Assembly: GCA_964516435.1 (NCBI GenBank)
Contig: CAZEZP010000041.1
Coordinates: 10,043-74,042, forward strand
Source of the DNA: HGW-17 sp964516435
Lineage (GTDB): Bacteria > Myxococcota_A > Polyangia > HGW-17
Length of the DNA stretch: 64,000 nucleotides
Direction: 5' to 3'
Of the stretch, positions 6,898-15,832 are shown piece after piece. Position 1 is the stretch's first letter. Each line of letters opens with the position of its first letter. Both the position numbers and the translations under genes were made by a program. The notes under the pieces were generated by a model. That model made no database searches and was not told the DNA's origin. It was given only the letters and a program-made list of their open reading frames with translations.

Positions 6898-8757
6898 TCA
6901 GGGATCCCATGCCCGTGCAAGGCGGGAGCGGCGGCGCACCAGCCTGTCCAGCGCCCCCTTCAGTAGTTCCGGATCTCCGGCCAGCCGCGCCGCACGCCGC
7001 GCGCGGGTGAGCGCCGTGTACACCAGTTCGCGGGTGAGAATGCCCGAAGGCTTTTCCGGCAGCACGACCACCACCTCGTCGTATTCGCTGCCCTGGCTCT
7101 TGTGCACGGAAAACGCATAGGCGCGCTCTAGCCGGAGGTTCACCAGTTCGAACACGCGCAGGCGCTCCCCAGTCCGGAATACGGCGCAGCGCGCGGGCCG
7201 TCCCCGCAGCGCCACGTCGGCCACCACGCCGAAATCGCCATTGAAGAGCCCGCGCTGATAATCGTTGACCTGCACCATCACGGGCTCTCCGGGCAGCAAT
7301 TCCGCCCCGCCGGCGGGATGGCGGCGATGCATCCATTCGTTCACCCGCCGGGTGCCGCGCATCCCGTCGTGGACGGCGCACAGCACCGGGCAGCCTTGCG
7401 CCCGGTCCGCCATTTTCACCAGGTTCGCCAGGTGCGGGTCCTGCACCGAAAGCGGCCCGTCGGGCAGATCGTGACGTCGAAGCGCGATTTCCCAATAGGA
7501 AGAATCGTAGTTTTTCTCGAAAATCTGGTTCAGAAATGAAACGAAATCGGAATCGCTCCGGATTTCATGCAAATACAACCCCGGCTCTTCCGGCGGCAAT
7601 TTCCAGGAATGCCAGTGCGGCTCCGAACGCTGCCGCAGCAGGCGTTCCAGGTCACGGGACAGGGCTTCCTGCGCCCGGTAGTTGCGCTCCAGGCGGAAAA
7701 ATAATTGCGGCGCGCGGGGCAAGCCCTCCTCCCAGGCCGTCTGGAAGGGCGCTCCCTGTCCCACGGCCGGCAACTGGTCCTGGTCACCCACGAACACCAC
7801 GCAGGCCTCCACCGGCAGCGCCTTGAGCAGGGCATGCAGCAACTCCATATCCACCATGGAACTCTCGTCCACGACGACCTGGTCCACCGGCAACGGATTC
7901 CCCTCGTGCCGGCCGAAGCGGTCGGTTTCCGGCTGGTATTCCAGAAGGCGGTGCAGGGTGAGCGCTTCCATCCGGCCCGACAGGATGGCCTCGTCGAAGG
8001 GATTGCCCCGGTCCCGGGCCATGCGGCGCAGGCTGGCCGTGATCCGGAAGGCGGCCTTGCCCGTGGGCGCCGCCAGAGCCACCCGCTCGGGCGGTATTTT
8101 CGGGTCCAGCCGGTCCAGCGCATGGAGAAGGCCGTAGATGCAAGTGGTCTTCCCGGTGCCCGGCCCCCCCGATACCCAGAATATCCGGTGCGCCAGGGCC
8201 TGGCGGATCATCTCCTGCTGGCGCTCGTCCAGGATTCCGGAATATCCGTCCATCACTCCCCGGGGGACCGGGCGGGGCGGAGCCTTCATGCGCATGCGCA
8301 GGAGCCGGATGCAGCCATCCTCCATCCAGCGGATGCGAGCCAGTTGAAAACCATCATCGTCCAGCACGAAGGGCGCCTGCGGATTCCGGGGCGCGAACAG
8401 GGGAGCAAGCGGCCCCTGGATGCACCGGGAGAAGACGAGGGGCGCATCGGCCGCCGAAACGGCGCCGTTGCTGGCCTCCTGCACGCGGTTCAGGGCATCC
8501 TTCAGAAGCGGGGAATCCAGTTCCAGAAGCGTGTGTCCCTGTCCCTGCGCCAGAAACAGCGCGGCCAGGTGCACCGCAACCGCCAGTCTTTCCTCCTCGG
8601 GCAGATCCACGGCCGGAAGCGCATCGCGCACCCACAGCGCCAGACCGGCAGGCCAATGGGCGTCTGCCAGCAGGCGCGCCACTTCCATCCAGCCCTGCAG
8701 CAGAAATGGCGGCAGGTTCCATGATTCCATGATGCGTTTTATGTTTTCCAATTCCAT
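6898..8757 (-). CDS. recD: RecBCD subunit RecD, 5'-3' helicase
   Basis: The 619-residue product is close to the usual RecD length. It is a superfamily 1B helicase and the fast 5'-3' motor of the RecBCD nuclease that processes double-strand ends for recombination. Visible motifs are Walker A GGPGTGKTT near residue 199, motif II VDESSMVD near 300, and C-terminal SVHKSQGSEYDEV (motif V/VI region) followed by YTALTRAR. The N-terminal ~110 residues match the RecB-contacting domain by position. The start at 8757 is the only early ATG, 32 bp after the recB stop in a locally AT-rich gap. It is the last gene of recC-recB-recD and convergent with the TM2 gene. Confidence 0.93.
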   Translation of the reverse strand: MELENIKRIMESWNLPPFLLQGWMEVARLLADAHWPAGLALWVRDALPAVDLPEEERLAVAVHLAALFLAQGQGHTLLELDSPLLKDALNRVQEASNGAVSAADAPLVFSRCIQGPLAPLFAPRNPQAPFVLDDDGFQLARIRWMEDGCIRLLRMRMKAPPRPVPRGVMDGYSGILDERQQEMIRQALAHRIFWVSGGPGTGKTTCIYGLLHALDRLDPKIPPERVALAAPTGKAAFRITASLRRMARDRGNPFDEAILSGRMEALTLHRLLEYQPETDRFGRHEGNPLPVDQVVVDESSMVDMELLHALLKALPVEACVVFVGDQDQLPAVGQGAPFQTAWEEGLPRAPQLFFRLERNYRAQEALSRDLERLLRQRSEPHWHSWKLPPEEPGLYLHEIRSDSDFVSFLNQIFEKNYDSSYWEIALRRHDLPDGPLSVQDPHLANLVKMADRAQGCPVLCAVHDGMRGTRRVNEWMHRRHPAGGAELLPGEPVMVQVNDYQRGLFNGDFGVVADVALRGRPARCAVFRTGERLRVFELVNLRLERAYAFSVHKSQGSEYDEVVVVLPEKPSGILTRELVYTALTRARRAARLAGDPELLKGALDRLVRRRSRLARAWDP

Positions 8758-8789
8758 TGCCGCTCGTCTTTCAATTCTTCAACAATAAA

Positions 8790-11700
8790 TTATATGATTT
8801 TATCATTGGGACGCCATCCGGGAGGCAGCACCACCATTCCCTGATCCGGCAGCTCTCTCCGCACGAACACATACACGAACCCGCCATACGGAATCTGCGA
8901 CTGCATGCGCGCCACAACTTCTTCGTACACCATGGCTTGCAGGGCGTAGTGGGCGCACACATGCGCATACACGCTTTCGGGCGCGTAGTCGGGCAGCAGG
9001 TCGGTCTTCCAGTCCACCAGCCAGAGCCGGCCATCCAGTTCCGCCAGAGCGTCGAAATAGCCCATGAGACTTCCGGAATTTCCCGGAACGTAGGGGAACG
9101 CCTGCGCCAGCCGCATTCGCAGCCGCTCATCCCACGGGATCCGGAACTCCGCCTCCCGAACCATGGCCGACGCCTGGCACAGCGGGGGGAGTCGAACATC
9201 ACCAAAAGCCACGGGCGTCTGGAAAGCGGCATGCACCATGCCGGCAAATCGCCGCCAGAGTCCTTCCGGCAGGCCATGGCGACGCAGCACGCGGCGAACC
9301 GCCTCTTCCCGTCCTGGGAGTTCCATCCACAGCTCCGCATCCGGATGCCGGCGCAACTCGTCCAAGTCCACGAGTTCGCACAGTTCGTGCACGGCCAGCC
9401 CGGTGGCCGTCCCCGGCGGCGGCTCGCCCTCGGGCACTTCCGGCAGCAGGTCGGCGACGGATTCGTCGACCTCTTCCGGCATCGTTTCCACGCCCAGTTT
9501 CTTCAGTCCGGAATACGAAAACACGAGGCTCTGCCGCGAGATCCACTGGCCCGGATGCACGACGGGCTCCCGCCAGGGCGCGATCTCTCCGAGCGCAGCC
9601 GGCGTTTCCGGCGCGAACGCCCCGGCCGGCTCCTCGCGCCCCCCGCATTTGGAACAGAAGCGTTCTTCCACCCGGAATCGATACAGTCCTCCAGAATCAC
9701 CGGAAAGTGCCGCCCGTCGCTGCTGCAGCGGCGTCATGACGCCCCTGAAAAAGGGCTTCTTCCTCTCCTTCTTCTTCCTCTCCGCCGCCGTCTGCGCGGT
9801 TTCCTGCCTCTTCCCGCGGATTTCCTGGCGTTCCGCCATCACCTGTTCCCAGTCCCGCGTCGGATCCCACAGCCCTTCCCGGCCTTCATCCGGCAGATCG
9901 GCATCCTCCCCGCCGGCCTCGGCGGCAATCACCGGGAGATAGCACAGGGCCTTGGCGCGCGTCATGGCCACGTACATCAGGCGTTCCAGGTCTCCCGCCT
10001 CCTCCCGCTTGAACTGATCCTTCTCCTCCTTTTCCAGTTTTCCCGCGAAAAGGACCCGCTTCCCTTCCGCGGGCGAGCGGTACATCCACACCTTCGATGG
10101 GGCCGGATCGGAAAATCCTCCATAGAGAAACACCACCGGCGCTTCCAGGCCCTTGGCATTGTGCATCGTGAGGATGCGCACCGCGTTTTCCTGCGGGTCC
10201 GTGACCTCCATGGCCAGATCCGCGAGTTCCGGATCGATTCCGGCGCCGCCCGTCCATGCGGCCAGTGCATCCGTCACCCGGCGAAGCGTCCACAGGCGCA
10301 CCGAGATCAGGTAGCGCAGGATTTCCATCAGGCGGGCCAGGTTGACGGCCGCGCGCCGGGTCGCGGCGAACGATTCCAGCCGCCGGTACACACCGGAATC
10401 CAGTTCCAGGCAGCGCAGCACCTGAGCGGTGTTTCCCTGCCGGGCCGCATCATGCAGATCCAGCAAAAACGACATGGCCGGATGTTCGGGCGCCACCCCG
10501 CCGGCTTCGGCGATTTCCTGGACTTTCAGCCCGAAAAACGGCGTCACGAACGCCTTGTGGCGCACGGAAGCGCGAGTGGGATCCACGATGGCCTGCAGCA
10601 CGTCCACGAGCATGCGCGCCTCCGGACCTTCGAAGAGCGTCTGGCGCTTGTAGAAGGCGTAGGGAATGCCCATGGCCCGCAGTTCCCCGGCCACGATGAG
10701 CCCTTCCCGGTGCTTGGGCACCAGGATGAAGATGTCACGGTAATCGATGGGATGCTGCACGACCGTTCCAGTTTCGTACGTCTCTTCCAGGCGGACTCCC
10801 TGCCCGATCAGGCGCCGGATTTCCCGCGCCACCTGCTGCGCCAGGAGAAACCGCCAGCGCCGCCGGTCCACATGGGGGCAGTACACTTGCCCCCAAAATA
10901 CCATCGGCGCCATGTCCGGCTGCAGCCGCAGGCCGCTTTTCCCGCAGGCGAGCGCCGCCTCGTAAGCGACGCCCTGCATCTGGAAAAACGAGTGGGGACC
11001 ATCGCCGCCGAAGAAATGATTGACGGCCTTCACCATGGCCGGCGTGCAGCGGAAGTTCTTCTCCAGGCGGAAAACCAGGGCGCCGCCATTCTTCAGTTGG
11101 TTCGCCGCCTCCTGGTAGGTATGGATGTCCGCGCCACGGAAACGGTAGATGGCCTGCTTGGGATCGCCGACCACCACCAGCGACGCCTGCGGGTTCTCCA
11201 GGAACACGCGGCCCAGGATGCGCCACTGCAGTTCGTCGGTGTCCTGGAATTCGTCCACGATGCCCACCTGGAACCGCTCCCGCAGCCGCGCCGTCAACGG
11301 TTCGCCGAGTTCCGGATCGCAAAGGGCGCGGTCCAGGCGTTCGATCATGTCCCCATAGGTCATGACCTGCCGCCGGCGCTTTTCCTGCTCCAGCGCCGCG
11401 CGCAGTTCCGGCACGAGCACCAGGCAGGCCTGGTGGCTTTTGGCGCGGCCCAGTTCCGCCAGTTCCTCCACGCGATGCACAAACTCCCGCACGAAATCGC
11501 CCTGTGGGGGAGTCAGTTTGTCGATCGCCAGTTCGCAGTGGCTGAGCAGTGCGCGCCGCGTGGCATGATGCAGTTTTGCAAGCGCGGACAAGGCCTCATT
11601 CAGGTCCCTCGCCTGGAAAAAATTCTGCAGGAAGCCCATCCATTTCTGCGTGTTTTCCTTTTTCGCCCCGGCCGCCTGAAACACGGCCTGGAATGTTTCC

Positions 11701-12290
11701 CCCCAGTTTTTCGATCGTGCCAGAAGCCCCTCCAGGTTCAGGGACGAGGAAAAACGCAGTGGAAGCGGCATCTCCACACATTTCTGCAGGATTTCCACCA
11801 CGTCCTCGAACTTCCCCTTGCATTCTTCCAGCAGAATCCGGAAAGCCTCCGCCAGGCGCGGGTCCCGCTCCCAGTCCCCACGGACCCGTTCGCGCACCAG
11901 CCCCGGAAAGATCTCTTCCAGGGCGCATACTTCCTGCTCGTAGGGATATGACGTGTACAGGGCGAACCAGGAGAGCACCCGCTGCGCGAAGCCGTGCAGC
12001 GTGGTGATGACGGCGGAATCGAAAAAAGAAACCGCCATTTTCATCCTCTGCCACTCTTCGGAAGGCAGCTCCCGTCCCGCTTCGTCCAGCAGGATCCGGC
12101 GCACCCGGTCGCGCAGCTCCATGGCGGCCTTTTCCGTGAATGTCACCAGGAGGATCCGGTCGATCGGAATGCCCCGGCGCACGAATTCCACCACGCAGCG
12201 TTCGATCGTGTAGGTCTTCCCGGTTCCGGCAGAGGCTTCCACCAGTGCACGCACGGGATGCCCGGCGGCGATTGCGACCCATGGTTCCAT
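8790..12290 (-). CDS. recB: RecBCD subunit RecB, 3'-5' helicase-nuclease
   Basis: The 1166-residue product is near the E. coli size. It carries a UvrD-type helicase: Walker A ASAGTGKTYTIE near residue 20, motif II VDEFQDTDELQ near 345, GDPKQAIYRFRGAD, and C-terminal helicase motifs including LTMHNAKGLEAPVVF. A very polar linker (KKKERKKP) with a lone CSKC leads into the nuclease domain, where GLAVHELCE near 967, GYFDALAEL and LVDWKTD near 1090 supply the His, two Asp and Lys of the RecB-family active site, so it should be catalytically intact. The start at ATG 12290 fits the helicase N-terminus; the frame is open to 12341 but lies inside recC. It begins five bases after the recC stop. Confidence 0.95.
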   Translation of the reverse strand: MEPWVAIAAGHPVRALVEASAGTGKTYTIERCVVEFVRRGIPIDRILLVTFTEKAAMELRDRVRRILLDEAGRELPSEEWQRMKMAVSFFDSAVITTLHGFAQRVLSWFALYTSYPYEQEVCALEEIFPGLVRERVRGDWERDPRLAEAFRILLEECKGKFEDVVEILQKCVEMPLPLRFSSSLNLEGLLARSKNWGETFQAVFQAAGAKKENTQKWMGFLQNFFQARDLNEALSALAKLHHATRRALLSHCELAIDKLTPPQGDFVREFVHRVEELAELGRAKSHQACLVLVPELRAALEQEKRRRQVMTYGDMIERLDRALCDPELGEPLTARLRERFQVGIVDEFQDTDELQWRILGRVFLENPQASLVVVGDPKQAIYRFRGADIHTYQEAANQLKNGGALVFRLEKNFRCTPAMVKAVNHFFGGDGPHSFFQMQGVAYEAALACGKSGLRLQPDMAPMVFWGQVYCPHVDRRRWRFLLAQQVAREIRRLIGQGVRLEETYETGTVVQHPIDYRDIFILVPKHREGLIVAGELRAMGIPYAFYKRQTLFEGPEARMLVDVLQAIVDPTRASVRHKAFVTPFFGLKVQEIAEAGGVAPEHPAMSFLLDLHDAARQGNTAQVLRCLELDSGVYRRLESFAATRRAAVNLARLMEILRYLISVRLWTLRRVTDALAAWTGGAGIDPELADLAMEVTDPQENAVRILTMHNAKGLEAPVVFLYGGFSDPAPSKVWMYRSPAEGKRVLFAGKLEKEEKDQFKREEAGDLERLMYVAMTRAKALCYLPVIAAEAGGEDADLPDEGREGLWDPTRDWEQVMAERQEIRGKRQETAQTAAERKKKERKKPFFRGVMTPLQQRRAALSGDSGGLYRFRVEERFCSKCGGREEPAGAFAPETPAALGEIAPWREPVVHPGQWISRQSLVFSYSGLKKLGVETMPEEVDESVADLLPEVPEGEPPPGTATGLAVHELCELVDLDELRRHPDAELWMELPGREEAVRRVLRRHGLPEGLWRRFAGMVHAAFQTPVAFGDVRLPPLCQASAMVREAEFRIPWDERLRMRLAQAFPYVPGNSGSLMGYFDALAELDGRLWLVDWKTDLLPDYAPESVYAHVCAHYALQAMVYEEVVARMQSQIPYGGFVYVFVRRELPDQGMVVLPPGWRPNDKII

Positions 12291-12294
12291 GTTT

Positions 12295-15200
12295 TCAACC
12301 CTCCCCGTCTTCCTCAGCGGCCTCCCCCTCACCCTCCCCATCCGCGAGGAAGGTGCGCGCCACCGGGAGAATGCTCATGTCAAAGCGCCGGGCCAGGATG
12401 AATCCGGAGTTCAGGTACAGTTCTTCGGCCGTCCGGAAGGCGGACTGCGCATCCACCAGTTCCTCCAGATCCCGCACGGGATCCCGGGGCAGAAGGGGCG
12501 CATTGTTCTTCTCGTCCACAAGCCGGGCCCGGACGGAATCCTCGTACCAGGAATCGAAGGGGACGTTTTTCTGCTCCAGCAGGTATTCCGCCGCCATGTC
12601 CGCCGTCACGACGGCCAGCATGCCGGGATCCCGGGCCTTCTTCGCCAACTCTCCCAGTTCCTGCCGCGCGGCATCCGGCGAGAACGCCGGAAAGGTCCAT
12701 TCGTGCATGTTTTTCTTCTTCTTCCGTGGAAACAGCACGAACACCCGCACGGGGTCGCGAACGGGCAGGTGCCCCAGGGCGCAATGCACCAGCACCGCAA
12801 CCTGGGCTTCCAGCACGTGGCGCACCTCGGGACCCGCCCCCCAGACGGCCATCAGCACCGCGCCGGCTTCGTGCGAGAACGCGGGCAGGATTCCGTTGAC
12901 ACGCCGGAAGGTCCCCTCCAGACGCAAGGCCGCCAGCGTATGGGGGAAGCGGGCGGGATCCATGCCCAGCGGAGGCATCTGCCAATCCGTCGCGCCGGAA
13001 AAGCGGTCCAGCATGGAAAACAGCGCCCCGGCCTCCTGGAGAAGGTATTCCAGGGAAACAGATTCCATCAGGCCGGCCGGCGCTCTTCCGCATGCGACGG
13101 CCATCTGGAAGCGCTGCTTGAGCCGGTCCAGTGCACCAAGACGGGGATCGCGCACGGAATCGATCCAGGCATCCCACATCCACTGGCGGCTTTCCCAGAA
13201 ATCCAGGGACTCCGGCTCCCATTCGGCGGGCGCGTCGCCTTCGGACGAAGCCGGGGCGAACCAGTTCGCCGCCACCGTCTGGAGCGGAAAGTTCCACAGC
13301 GCGGCCAGCCGGCGCCACGACACCGGCCGCTCCCATGCGGTCGGATCCATGGGAACCAGGGATGCGGGCGTCTTCCAGAAAGCCGCCATCCAGGAAGGAA
13401 ACGCATCCCGTTCCCGCCGGGTGCGCGGCGGCTGTGCGCCACAGGCCGCGATCCGGGCGGCGCATTCCCTTTCGAGCAGCGAGGGAAGTTCCGGTGCCGG
13501 AGGGGACGGCAAATCCGTTTCGGAAACCCGCAAGGCGGCCATCAGGTCGCGGATCGCCACGTTGGGCGCCACCGGGTCCGCCGTCACGGGATCCCGGTCG
13601 CACCAGGAAAACGTCACGGACTTGGATGTATTGCACAGAATGGCCAGGCAGGCGCCCAGTTCCAGTTCGCGCATGGACGCTTCCCGCCCGGGCAGATTCC
13701 CGTCACCACGCACATCCAGGGATTCCAGCACCCGCTCTCCGGCGATGACGCCGTCTTCCAGCCCCACGAGGTAGACATGCGCAAAGGGAAGGAAAAGCGC
13801 ATCGGACAGGGGGCCCACGAACACGCCACGCCCGTCGGCCGGGGAGTGGGCCACCTGCAGCCGCAGGATCAGGGGCGAAAGCACGCCATGCACGTCCGCA
13901 TAGTCCAGACGCGCATCCGGCCGGGCCCACACGTCGAGTTCGCCCTGGCGGCGCAGGATTTCCAGCACGCGGGCGAGCACCTTTTCATCCTTCTGGGTGA
14001 TGGGATGCAGAAACGCGAGAATCTGCGTTTCCAGAAAAGCCGTCCATTCGGCCATGGTTCGCGCGGTGCCGCAGGCTTCGCAGAAGGCGCGCAGCCCGTG
14101 CACGAGCGTCACGAACCGGGCCAGCACGGGCCATTGCCCCTGCTGGAAATCCAGGGCCGCGACACCGAAACTCCCGGATTTTCCGGCCGGCAGCCCGAGA
14201 TCCAGGAAACCGCCGGGGGCCATGGCGACCCCCAGTGCCAGGCGGCGCAGCGCGAAATCCCAGGAATGGCGCCACGCCCCCGAGGCGAGGGGACCGGCGT
14301 CATCCGCACGCCAGAAGCGCACCGCGCCGGAGGCATTCACCCACTCCCGCACGCGGATTCCTTCCTCGGGCGTCCAGTCTTCCACCAGCGGATGGAGCAC
14401 GACCTCCAGCACCGAGGCGGCCCGGCCCTGGGACAGGGGGAGTTGCAGGAATGCCTGCAGCGCCTGCAGCATGCGGTTCTCGGAATCGGAGCGCCGATGG
14501 GCCCGATGCAGGGGCAGCACGGGCTCCTGGGAAAAGACGTGCTCCAGTTCCTCCTCCACCCCCGGCGAAGTCCCGTCGGCCGGTGGGACCACCACGGCGA
14601 AATCCGCCAGGGTGAGTTGCGGATCTGCCCGAAGGCGCCGCTCGATGTCCGCACGCACGGCGGCACACTCCAGCCGGCGGGAAGGAAACCGCCAGATTTG
14701 CAGGCTTTCATCCAGCCCGGACGCCCCGGACGGCGCATTGTCGAGGATGCTGGCCTGCAGGCGGCCCAAGGCGCCATCCCCCGGCCCGACGAAACGCGCA
14801 TCCGCATCGTAGCCCGCCAGTTCGTGCGCCAGAGCCACGGTGCGCGCCGAAACCGCTCCCCAGGCATCCAGGAGCGGGTGGTTCTCCCCGCTTTCCAGAA
14901 GAAAATCCCGGCGGCGGGCCAATTCGAAGAACTCCCGGGAAGGCGAGGCCAGATAACAGGTCACCTCCGCCCCGCCGGCCATCCAGGCAACGAACGACGA
15001 CTCCCGCGGCGTCCATTCGAGCGGCACGACCACGTGCAGTTCGGACGCGATGCGGGCAGGTTGCAGATTCTTTCGAATCCACTCGTCCGCGAAAGGCATC
15101 CGCCCGTCGTCGGCATCGGGCAAGGCGATGAGGCGCAGAAACAGTTCCCGCTGCCAGGATTCCGGCGCTCCCCCGGGGATGCGGGACCCCGAACGCCAGG

Positions 15201-15642
15201 CTTCCACCAGTCCGGGCCGGTGCGCGTGGTAGGCCGCGAACAGTTCCCCCAGCCGCCGGGCCACCTGCCAGGCCACATCCCGGCATATTTCGCTTCCGCC
15301 CTGGAGCAGGTACGCGCGCAGAGGAGAAAAAACCGGCTCCTGCAGGCAGGTGCCGAACGCCAACTCCAGGAAAATCGCGGCCGCCAGGGTGTCGGGTACC
15401 GCACGCGTCCGGCCGGGAGCCTGCGCCGAAAACACATCTCCCGCAAATTCGTCGAACGTCTGGATGGATACCTGGAAGAATGCGCCATGCCGGCGCACCA
15501 GGCTTTCCTTCACACGGAAGAACCAGTGCCGGCCGGGCACGATGACGTGACGCTCCCGAAACAGGCGCGCCGGCCCCAGGTTCTCGGCCAGCGCCTCCAG
15601 CAATTCCGAAGTTCGATTGGACTCCACGATCCGCAGCGGCAT
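12295..15642 (-). CDS. recC: RecBCD subunit RecC
   Basis: The 1115-residue product matches RecC length and position at the head of a recC-recB-recD operon. RecC holds the complex together, splits the duplex and recognises Chi; it has a helicase-like fold without Walker motifs, and none is seen here. The N-terminus (MPLRIVESN.....LAENL) and the segments RHVIVPGRHWFFRV, TFDEFAGDVF and LYLVGLEDGVIAGE are RecC-like. ATG 15642 is chosen because GGAGG lies 6-10 bp upstream; an in-frame ATG at 15735 would add 31 residues across the inverted repeat at 15692-15724. The protease gene ptrA, which interrupts this operon in enterobacteria, is absent. Confidence 0.92.
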   Translation of the reverse strand: MPLRIVESNRTSELLEALAENLGPARLFRERHVIVPGRHWFFRVKESLVRRHGAFFQVSIQTFDEFAGDVFSAQAPGRTRAVPDTLAAAIFLELAFGTCLQEPVFSPLRAYLLQGGSEICRDVAWQVARRLGELFAAYHAHRPGLVEAWRSGSRIPGGAPESWQRELFLRLIALPDADDGRMPFADEWIRKNLQPARIASELHVVVPLEWTPRESSFVAWMAGGAEVTCYLASPSREFFELARRRDFLLESGENHPLLDAWGAVSARTVALAHELAGYDADARFVGPGDGALGRLQASILDNAPSGASGLDESLQIWRFPSRRLECAAVRADIERRLRADPQLTLADFAVVVPPADGTSPGVEEELEHVFSQEPVLPLHRAHRRSDSENRMLQALQAFLQLPLSQGRAASVLEVVLHPLVEDWTPEEGIRVREWVNASGAVRFWRADDAGPLASGAWRHSWDFALRRLALGVAMAPGGFLDLGLPAGKSGSFGVAALDFQQGQWPVLARFVTLVHGLRAFCEACGTARTMAEWTAFLETQILAFLHPITQKDEKVLARVLEILRRQGELDVWARPDARLDYADVHGVLSPLILRLQVAHSPADGRGVFVGPLSDALFLPFAHVYLVGLEDGVIAGERVLESLDVRGDGNLPGREASMRELELGACLAILCNTSKSVTFSWCDRDPVTADPVAPNVAIRDLMAALRVSETDLPSPPAPELPSLLERECAARIAACGAQPPRTRRERDAFPSWMAAFWKTPASLVPMDPTAWERPVSWRRLAALWNFPLQTVAANWFAPASSEGDAPAEWEPESLDFWESRQWMWDAWIDSVRDPRLGALDRLKQRFQMAVACGRAPAGLMESVSLEYLLQEAGALFSMLDRFSGATDWQMPPLGMDPARFPHTLAALRLEGTFRRVNGILPAFSHEAGAVLMAVWGAGPEVRHVLEAQVAVLVHCALGHLPVRDPVRVFVLFPRKKKKNMHEWTFPAFSPDAARQELGELAKKARDPGMLAVVTADMAAEYLLEQKNVPFDSWYEDSVRARLVDEKNNAPLLPRDPVRDLEELVDAQSAFRTAEELYLNSGFILARRFDMSILPVARTFLADGEGEGEAAEEDGEG

Positions 15643-15691
15643 GGGACCTCCGTGCAGGCCGATAGCGTAACGGAAAAGCTGAAATGCGCCT

Positions 15692-15724
15692 ACACCAAAA
15701 TGCAGGATGTTCGCTTTTTGGTGT
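15692..15724. promoter_or_regulatory. 9-bp inverted repeat in the recC/kinase divergent region
   Basis: ACACCAAAA (15692-15700) and TTTTGGTGT (15716-15724) form perfect arms around a 15-bp spacer, about 50 bp before the recC ATG and 110 bp before the kinase ATG. Position and symmetry suggest a dimeric repressor site or a regulatory hairpin for one or both genes. Confidence 0.4.
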
Positions 15725-15832
15725 TCTGACTTCATTTTTCTCTTGATTTTTTTCGTGATTGTGATTTTTCCCGGGCACGCTTTCGCAATACATCCGACAA
15801 TACGGGATGGAAACGGCGTTCGAGGTCTGGCA

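Noticed and set aside
12289..15729. A 1146-codon open frame antisense to recC
   Set aside because: It mirrors recC almost exactly and its translation is a low-complexity His/Arg/Gly/Pro mix typical of shadow frames.
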